Of a DNA stretch of 41,875 nucleotides, positions 37,161 to 41,875 are shown piece by piece (the stretch's first letter is position 1; every line of letters starts with the position of its first letter). The notes under the pieces are model-generated. The model was given only the letters and a program-made list of their open reading frames with translations, had not been told where the DNA came from and searched no databases. Both the position numbers and the translations under genes were made by a program. The DNA lies in NCBI GenBank assembly GCA_030653355.1, contig JAURZN010000158.1, positions 1 through 41,875 on the forward strand. The letters are read 5' to 3'. Source of the DNA: Gallionella sp. (GTDB taxonomy: Bacteria > Pseudomonadota > Gammaproteobacteria > Burkholderiales > Gallionellaceae).

Positions 37161-37210
37161 GTGGGCAGTTTGCCCACCATTGTTATATCTCGCGTGGGCA
37201 GCTTGCCCAC
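37161..37210. repeat. Two GTGGGCA hairpins between purH and purD
   Basis: GTGGGCA-gtt-TGCCCAC (37161-37177) and GTGGGCA-gct-TGCCCAC (37194-37210) are two near-identical 7-bp hairpins 16 bases apart. They fill the spacer between purH and purD. No T run follows on the minus strand, so they are not standard terminators. Confidence 0.75.
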
Positions 37211-37219
37211 CCTACATTG

Positions 37220-38782
37220 CTAATGACGGAAATGACGGTAGCCGGTATAAACCATCGCGATGCCGTGCTCATCTGCTGCGGCGATGACTTCCGCATCACG
37301 CATCGAACCGCCTGGCTGAATCACCGCTTTGGCACCCGCTGCGGCCAGCACATCCAGGCCGTCGCGGAACGGGAAGAAGGCATCCGATGCGACCACCGAC
37401 CCCGCCAGACTCAGCCCCGCGTTTTGCGCCTTGATGGCAGCAATGCGCGTGCTGTCCACACGGCTCATCTGACCTGCACCAACGCCCAGCGTCTGACCGT
37501 TGTTACAGAACACAATCGCATTGGATTTAACATATTTCGCGACGCGCCAGGCGAACAACAGATTCTGCATCTGCGCGGCATCAGGCTGTACTTTTGTGAC
37601 CACCTTCAATTGCGCAAGCTGCACGTTGAGAATATCAGGGGTCTGCACCAGCAGACCACCACCGACGCGCTTGATATCGTATTGATTGTGCGCATTGGAC
37701 AGCGGCACGATCAGCACACGCACATTCGGCTTGGCGGCAAACACCTGCAAGGCCGCCTCACTATATTCGGGCGCAATCACCACCTCAACGAACTGCTGCG
37801 CGACGGCTTCGGCCGCGGCCGCATCCACGGTGCGGTTGAAAGCGATGATGCCGCCAAACGCGGAAGTCGGATCGGTAGCGAACGCCAGCTTGTAGGCGGA
37901 CAGTGCCGTATCGGCGATGGCTACGCCGCAGGGATTGGCGTGCTTGACGATCACGCAGGCGCATTGCTCGAAAGTTTTCACCAGCTCCCAGGTCGCATCC
38001 GCATCGCCGATGTTATTGTAAGAAAGCTCCTTACCCTGCACCTGTGTGTAATTGGCGATACTACCAGCAACTGTCGTCAATTCACGATAAAAGGCCGCAT
38101 TCTGGTGCGGATTCTCACCGTAACGCATATCCTGCACCTTGGCGAAATTAAAGTTGATCTGCGCCGGAAACTCGCTGCGCGCACCATCGCTGCCGACCGT
38201 GGTCAGGTAGTTGCTGATGGCGGAATCATAGGCTGCCGTGTGTGAAAACGCCTTCTTCGCCAGATCGAAACGGGTCGCATCGGATACCGCACCGTTATTG
38301 GTCTGCATTTCGGCCAGCACAGAGCTGTAATCTTCCGGATCGGTGACAATCGCAACATGACCGTGATTCTTGGCCGCCGCGCGCACCATAGTCGGCCCGC
38401 CGATGTCGATATTTTCAATGGCATCTTCCAGACTGCAATTCGGCTTGGCAATGGTCGCCGCAAACGGATACAGGTTCACCACCACAAGGTCGATGGTGGG
38501 AATGCCATGTTGCGCCAGAGTGGCGACATGTTCCGGCAGATCGCGGCGCGCCAGAATGCCGGCATGCACTTTGGGTTGCAAAGTTTTGACGCGGCCATCC
38601 AGCATTTCCGGGAAGCCGGTGTAATCAGCCACTTCAGTGCATGGAATACCGTTGTCAGTGAACAGCTTGGCCGTGCCGCCGGTAGAGAGGATTTTTACGC
38701 CGAGGTTATTTAAGCCGCGCGCCAATTCGAGTACGCCGGATTTGTCCGAGACGCTGATAAGTGCCTGTTTAATCGTTGCCAT
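37220..38782 (-). CDS. purH: Bifunctional AICAR formyltransferase/IMP cyclohydrolase PurH
   Basis: PurH carries out the last two steps of IMP synthesis. The 520-residue protein starts with the cyclohydrolase (MGS-like) domain: [57 protein letters not shown] and [18 protein letters not shown]. The formyltransferase domain follows: [43 protein letters not shown], the [11 protein letters not shown] region and [13 protein letters not shown]. It lies 53 bases after fis with a hairpin between, a dusB-fis-purH-purD order I regard as common in betaproteobacteria. The ribosome binding site is weak (GGAA). Confidence 0.97.
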   Translation of the reverse strand: MATIKQALISVSDKSGVLELARGLNNLGVKILSTGGTAKLFTDNGIPCTEVADYTGFPEMLDGRVKTLQPKVHAGILARRDLPEHVATLAQHGIPTIDLVVVNLYPFAATIAKPNCSLEDAIENIDIGGPTMVRAAAKNHGHVAIVTDPEDYSSVLAEMQTNNGAVSDATRFDLAKKAFSHTAAYDSAISNYLTTVGSDGARSEFPAQINFNFAKVQDMRYGENPHQNAAFYRELTTVAGSIANYTQVQGKELSYNNIGDADATWELVKTFEQCACVIVKHANPCGVAIADTALSAYKLAFATDPTSAFGGIIAFNRTVDAAAAEAVAQQFVEVVIAPEYSEAALQVFAAKPNVRVLIVPLSNAHNQYDIKRVGGGLLVQTPDILNVQLAQLKVVTKVQPDAAQMQNLLFAWRVAKYVKSNAIVFCNNGQTLGVGAGQMSRVDSTRIAAIKAQNAGLSLAGSVVASDAFFPFRDGLDVLAAAGAKAVIQPGGSMRDAEVIAAADEHGIAMVYTGYRHFRH

Positions 38783-38817
38783 ATTGATTCCAGTTTTGAA
38801 ATTAGTCGTTAGTTGGT

Positions 38818-38837
38818 GGTCGGGCTACGCCCGGCTT
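38818..38837. repeat. CGGGC-TAC-GCCCG hairpin between fis and purH
   Basis: CGGGC (38821-38825) and GCCCG (38829-38833) enclose a 3-base loop, with the stem extended by weaker pairs. It abuts the fis stop codon. A different sequence family from the GTGGGCA hairpins downstream. Confidence 0.5.
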
Positions 38838-39087
38838 ATTCAATTCCGTGCAGCAGCATTTTCTTGCGCAGGGTATTGCGATTGATGCCCAGCATGGCTG
38901 CGGCGCGCGACTGATTGCCGCCTACCTGCGACAACACCATCTCGACCAGCGGCTTTTCGACACAATTTATAACCATGTCGTACAAGCCGCTGCACGGTTC
39001 TTCACCGTCGAGATCGCAGAAGTATTCACTGAGTGAGAGTCGCACGTAACGTGCCATCTCGTTTTCATCTATCGCGCAATCGCTCAT
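38836..39087 (-). CDS. fis: Nucleoid protein Fis
   Basis: An 83-residue Fis-family protein. The C-terminal helix-turn-helix is clear (LVEMVLSQVGGNQSRAAAMLGINRNTLRKKMLLHGI), and the preceding helical dimer region contains LYDMVINCVEKPL. It is shorter than the 98-residue E. coli Fis because the N-terminal arm differs, as is usual in betaproteobacteria. Fis bends DNA and modulates rRNA/tRNA and other promoters. Its ATG overlaps the dusB stop by 4 bases (ATGA), the classic dusB-fis operon, so its expression depends on dusB transcription and translation. Confidence 0.94.
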   Translation of the reverse strand: MSDCAIDENEMARYVRLSLSEYFCDLDGEEPCSGLYDMVINCVEKPLVEMVLSQVGGNQSRAAAMLGINRNTLRKKMLLHGIE

Positions 39088-40106
39088 GCCGCCGCTTCCT
39101 CTCGCACCAGGTCATCAAGATAGCGCAACTGCACTCCACGCTGCGCTTGTTCTGCAAAAAATTCATTCACCGCCGCCAACTGTTCTTCGGGACTCTCCAG
39201 CCGGTTCATCTGATGACGAAAGTGCGCCGAACCGACCAGCCCCTTCGTATACCACGAGATATGTTTGCGCGCTACGCGCAGCCCGGTGTGTTCGCCATAA
39301 AATGCATACAATTCATTCACATGACCGAGCAAGACGCGGTGAATTTCATCCACCTCCGGCGCAGGCAAATGTTCCCCTGTTTTCAGGAAGTATTCGATTT
39401 CGCGGAACAGCCAGGGGCGTCCCTGCGCCGCGCGGCCTATCATCACCGCATCCGCGCCGGAATACTGCAACACATAACGGGCTTTTTCCGGTGTAGTGAT
39501 GTCGCCGTTGGCGATGATGGGAATGTTTACGGCGTCTTTCACGGCGGCGATCGTATCGTACTCGGCATCGCCGGTGTAGGCACAGGCGCGGGTGCGGCCA
39601 TGAATCGCCAGTGCCTGTATGCCGGACGCTTCCGCAATCTGCGCGATGCGAACCGCATTGCGATTGTGCGTGTCCCAACCTGTGCGTATCTTCAGCGTTA
39701 CCGGCGCATTCACCGCACCGACCACCGCCTCAAGCAGCGTTGCAACCAGTGGTTCATTTTGCAGCAAAGCCGAACCCGCCATCACGTTGCAGATTTTCTT
39801 TGCCGGACAGCCCATATTGATATCGATAATTTGCGCGCCGTTATCCACATTGTATTTCGCGGCTTCTGCCAGCATCTTCGGGTCTGCGCCGACGATTTGC
39901 ACCGAAATGGGGTCGACCTCTCCCTCATGATTGGCGCGGCGTTTGGTTTTTTCCGAGCCATACAGCAGCGAATTGGACGCAACCATTTCGCTCACCGCCA
40001 TGCCTGCCCCCATGCGTTTGCACAACATGCGGAAAGGCCGATCGGTTACTCCGGCCATAGGAGCAACGATGAGATTGTTTTTCAGTTGATAAGGGCCGAT
40101 GCGCAT
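39084..40106 (-). CDS. dusB: tRNA-dihydrouridine synthase DusB
   Basis: A 340-residue FMN enzyme that reduces specific uridines to dihydrouridine in tRNA. It begins MRIGPYQLKNNLIVAPMAGVTDRPFR, has the Dus signature DINMGCPAKKICNVMAGSALL with the catalytic cysteine, VTLKIRTGWD, ALAIHGRTRACAYTG, IPIIANGDITT and VMIGRAAQGRPWLF. The C-terminal helical tRNA-binding domain follows. It heads the dusB-fis-purH-purD-tsaC-hemF strand series. A 75-base gap separates it from the divergent UbiH-family gene and should hold both promoters. Confidence 0.96.
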   Translation of the reverse strand: MRIGPYQLKNNLIVAPMAGVTDRPFRMLCKRMGAGMAVSEMVASNSLLYGSEKTKRRANHEGEVDPISVQIVGADPKMLAEAAKYNVDNGAQIIDINMGCPAKKICNVMAGSALLQNEPLVATLLEAVVGAVNAPVTLKIRTGWDTHNRNAVRIAQIAEASGIQALAIHGRTRACAYTGDAEYDTIAAVKDAVNIPIIANGDITTPEKARYVLQYSGADAVMIGRAAQGRPWLFREIEYFLKTGEHLPAPEVDEIHRVLLGHVNELYAFYGEHTGLRVARKHISWYTKGLVGSAHFRHQMNRLESPEEQLAAVNEFFAEQAQRGVQLRYLDDLVREEAAA

Positions 40107-40181
40107 TGCTAACTTTCAGATAGGGTTGCGGATTATAAAGCATGCGGACAGGCATGGAAAATATCGCTATGATTAAGCCCT

Positions 40182-41393
40182 ATGAAAACCTCGATGCAAT
40201 ACGACGTTGTGATTATCGGCGGAGGTCTGGTGGGTGCCAGTCTGGCCGCCGCACTGAAAGACAGCGGGCTGACGCTGGCACTGGTGGAAGCCGGTCCAAA
40301 CCCTCTCCCGCCTGCGGGCGAGGGGGCAAACGAATCGCTGCGCGATGCTCTCCTTGACGACTGGGACAGCCGCATTTATGCGATCAGCCCCGGCAGCCGC
40401 CGCTTTCTCGAACAATCCGGTGCATGGGCAAAACTTGACCCTACACGCGTTGCGCCTGTGGAAGAAATGCGCGTGTTCGGCGACACCCTCTCAAAACTGG
40501 AGTTTTCCGCCTATCAGATGGGTGTATCAGAACTGGCCTGCATACTGGAAAATCGCGCGCTGCAACACGCGCTGTGGCAGGTGTTGCAGCATCAGGACAA
40601 TCTGGCATTTTTCCATCCAGCTCGCTGCAAGGCGCTGTCAATAGGTGAAGCATCCACCGAACTCACGTTGGAAGACGGCCAGACCTTGAGCGCAAGACTG
40701 ATCGTCGGCGCCGATGGGCGCAACTCCTGGGTGCGCAATCAGGCAGGCATCTCTGCCGCGCCGGTGGACTACCACCAACACGGCGTGGTTGCCAATTTCA
40801 ACTGCGAACAGCCGCATCGCGGCATCGCCCACCAGTGGTTCCAGGAGGATGGCATTCTTGCCCTGCTGCCGCTGCCCGGCCTGCGCGTCTCCATGGTGTG
40901 GTCGGTCAGTCCTGAGAAATCTGCCGCGTTGCTGGCACTGTCGCCTGAAGAACTCTGCTCGCAGGTCGCTGCCGCATCACACAACACGCTGGGTAATCTG
41001 CAGCTCATCACAGCGCCTGCCGCGTTTCCGCTACGCCTGCTCACCCTGCCGCAAATCAGCGCGCCGCGCGTGGCCTTGATAGGCGATGCCGCGCACAACA
41101 TGCACCCGCTGGCCGGACAAGGCGTGAACACCGGATTCCGCGATGCGCGCCAACTGGCGGAATTGCTGACGTATCGCGGCGGATGCAGCGATTGCGGCGA
41201 TGCGCAACTGCTGCGCCGCTATGACCGTAAACGCCGCGAAGATATTCACACCATGCAGGCCACCACCTATGGCCTGAAGCAACTGTTCTGCAACGACGAC
41301 CCGGTGTTGCGTACCCTGCGCAATCTCGGTCTGGATGCCACGAATCACATTGTCCCACTGAAAAAACGACTCATGCAACACGCCCTCAACTAA
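40182..41393 (+). CDS. UbiH/UbiF/COQ6-family FAD monooxygenase
   Basis: A 403-residue aromatic hydroxylase of the ubiquinone pathway family. The FAD motif is VVIIGGGLVGASLAAALK, followed by the NAD(P)H/FAD DG motif LIVGADGRNSWVRNQAGI and the GD motif ALIGDAAHNMHPLAGQGVNTGFRDA. Which ring position it hydroxylates (UbiH, UbiI or UbiF role) cannot be fixed from sequence. Between the second beta-strand (LALVEAG) and the family-typical WDSRIYAISPGSR lies the segment NPLPPAGEGANESL, encoded by an intergenic-type hairpin repeat. ATG at 40182 or 40197 may be the start. DsbC follows 13 bases later. Confidence 0.9.
   Translation: MKTSMQYDVVIIGGGLVGASLAAALKDSGLTLALVEAGPNPLPPAGEGANESLRDALLDDWDSRIYAISPGSRRFLEQSGAWAKLDPTRVAPVEEMRVFGDTLSKLEFSAYQMGVSELACILENRALQHALWQVLQHQDNLAFFHPARCKALSIGEASTELTLEDGQTLSARLIVGADGRNSWVRNQAGISAAPVDYHQHGVVANFNCEQPHRGIAHQWFQEDGILALLPLPGLRVSMVWSVSPEKSAALLALSPEELCSQVAAASHNTLGNLQLITAPAAFPLRLLTLPQISAPRVALIGDAAHNMHPLAGQGVNTGFRDARQLAELLTYRGGCSDCGDAQLLRRYDRKRREDIHTMQATTYGLKQLFCNDDPVLRTLRNLGLDATNHIVPLKKRLMQHALN
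40301..40324. repeat. Hairpin repeat inside the UbiH-family coding sequence
   Basis: CCCTCTCCCGC (40301-40311) and GCGGGCGAGGG (40314-40324) form an inverted repeat with one mismatch. It is a degenerate copy of the element before recG (23719-23744). Read in frame it gives roughly PLPPAGEG, keeping the host gene open. Confidence 0.7.
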
Positions 41394-41406
41394 CCGCCGC
41401 AATACC

Positions 41407-41875
41407 ATGAAAGCGAATGAAATGACTTTTGCCAAAAAAATTATCGCCCTGTTTCTGTTCCTCGGCTTCACCACCGCCCATGCAGGAGAGGCTGAAATCC
41501 GCCAGTCCCTGCAAAGCAAATTTCCCGGCATCGGCAAACTTGAACATATCGTCAAAACGCCTTACTCAGGGCTTTATGAAGTCGTGATTGGCGAACAGTT
41601 GCTATACACCGATGAACAAGGGCTATACCTGTTCGATGGCAGCATCGTAGAAATCAAGAGCCGCACCGACCTCACCGAACAACGCCGCAATAAATTATTT
41701 GCCATCGAGTTCAACAAACTGCCACTGGAACTTGCCATCAAAAAAGTAAAGGGCAACGGGCAGCGCAAAATGGCCTATTTCACCGACCCCAATTGCGGCT
41801 ACTGCAAAAAACTGGAAAAGGAAGTTGCCAAAATCAACAATGTCACGCTGTATATGTTTATGTACCCTATTTTTC
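41407..41875 (+). CDS. dsbC: DsbC-type thiol:disulfide isomerase, 3' end beyond window
   Basis: The first 156 residues of a periplasmic disulfide isomerase. A signal peptide (KKIIALFLFLGFTTAHA) is followed by the N-terminal dimerisation domain with SLQSKFPGIGKLEHIVKTPYSGLYEVVI and YLFDGSIVEIKSRTDLTE. The thioredoxin-fold domain then begins, with the active-site CGYC at 130-133 (TDPNCGYCKKLEKEV). The window ends inside the gene. ATG at 41407 is used; a second ATG at 41422 is possible. It follows the UbiH-family gene by 13 bases and is probably co-transcribed with it. DsbC needs DsbD, which is not in the window. Confidence 0.93.
   Translation, partial: MKANEMTFAKKIIALFLFLGFTTAHAGEAEIRQSLQSKFPGIGKLEHIVKTPYSGLYEVVIGEQLLYTDEQGLYLFDGSIVEIKSRTDLTEQRRNKLFAIEFNKLPLELAIKKVKGNGQRKMAYFTDPNCGYCKKLEKEVAKINNVTLYMFMYPIF

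Noticed and set aside
35629-37287. 552-codon plus-strand open frame opposite purD
   Set aside because: His/Arg-rich translation typical of antisense shadows; purD on the minus strand is unambiguous.

Overview
This 41.9-kb window reads as a chromosomal core segment of a betaproteobacterium. The gene orders (groES-groEL; ahcY - 4-TM protein - metF; ridA/recG/ubiC/ubiA; dusB-fis-purH-purD), a proteobacterial ubiquinone pathway, an SAH riboswitch before ahcY and a sigma-32-type groE promoter all fit. A Gallionellaceae/Nitrosomonadales-like host is my inference from general resemblance and was not tested. No rRNA, CRISPR array, insertion sequence or prophage is visible.

Layout. 1-3.8 kb, minus strand: groES-groEL from a heat-shock promoter, then tRNA-Phe, with an NPD/nitronate-monooxygenase-like flavoprotein upstream. 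4.1-6.9 kb, plus: bioA overlapping dacB (PBP4). 7-11.5 kb, minus: a diguanylate cyclase, ubiD and two LpxL/HtrB-type acyltransferases. 11.5-18.7 kb, plus: a methyl-cycle block of metK, an HD-GYP protein, SAH riboswitch-ahcY, a small membrane protein, metF and the tRNA-hydroxylation gene trhP. 18.7-20.6 kb: a YhcH-family protein, an unrecognised membrane protein and ridA.

20.7-23.7 kb is the clearest accessory insertion: a Phd/YefM-like antitoxin, a PIN toxin and a 790-residue fused nuclease/adenine-methyltransferase, each joined to the next by a 4-base stop/start overlap. The last gene has an AT-rich centre between GC-rich ends. 23.8-27.3 kb, plus: recG, ubiC, ubiA. 27.5-28.5 kb: a GAF-GGDEF protein.

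28.7-33.1 kb is a peroxide-defence locus. OxyR, with both redox cysteines, is divergent from rubrerythrin, a 54-residue rubredoxin, catalase and a rubredoxin reductase. Together these would form a complete NAD(P)H-to-peroxide electron chain plus a catalase. 33.1-34.3 kb: two methyltransferase genes whose 3' ends overlap. 34.3-40.1 kb, minus: a likely long operon dusB-fis-purH-purD-tsaC-hemF-methyltransferase. 40.2 kb to the end, plus: a UbiH-family hydroxylase and the start of a DsbC-type disulfide isomerase gene cut by the window edge.

A recurring theme is small hairpin-forming intergenic elements of several sequence families: groES/groEL, ubiD/lpxL, the metK tail, ahcY/holin, the metF leader, recG leader, ubiC/ubiA, purD/purH and purH/fis. 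Some have entered genes: one appears to supply the Shine-Dalgarno of recG, one encodes the C-terminal tail of UbiC, and one lies in frame inside the UbiH-family gene.
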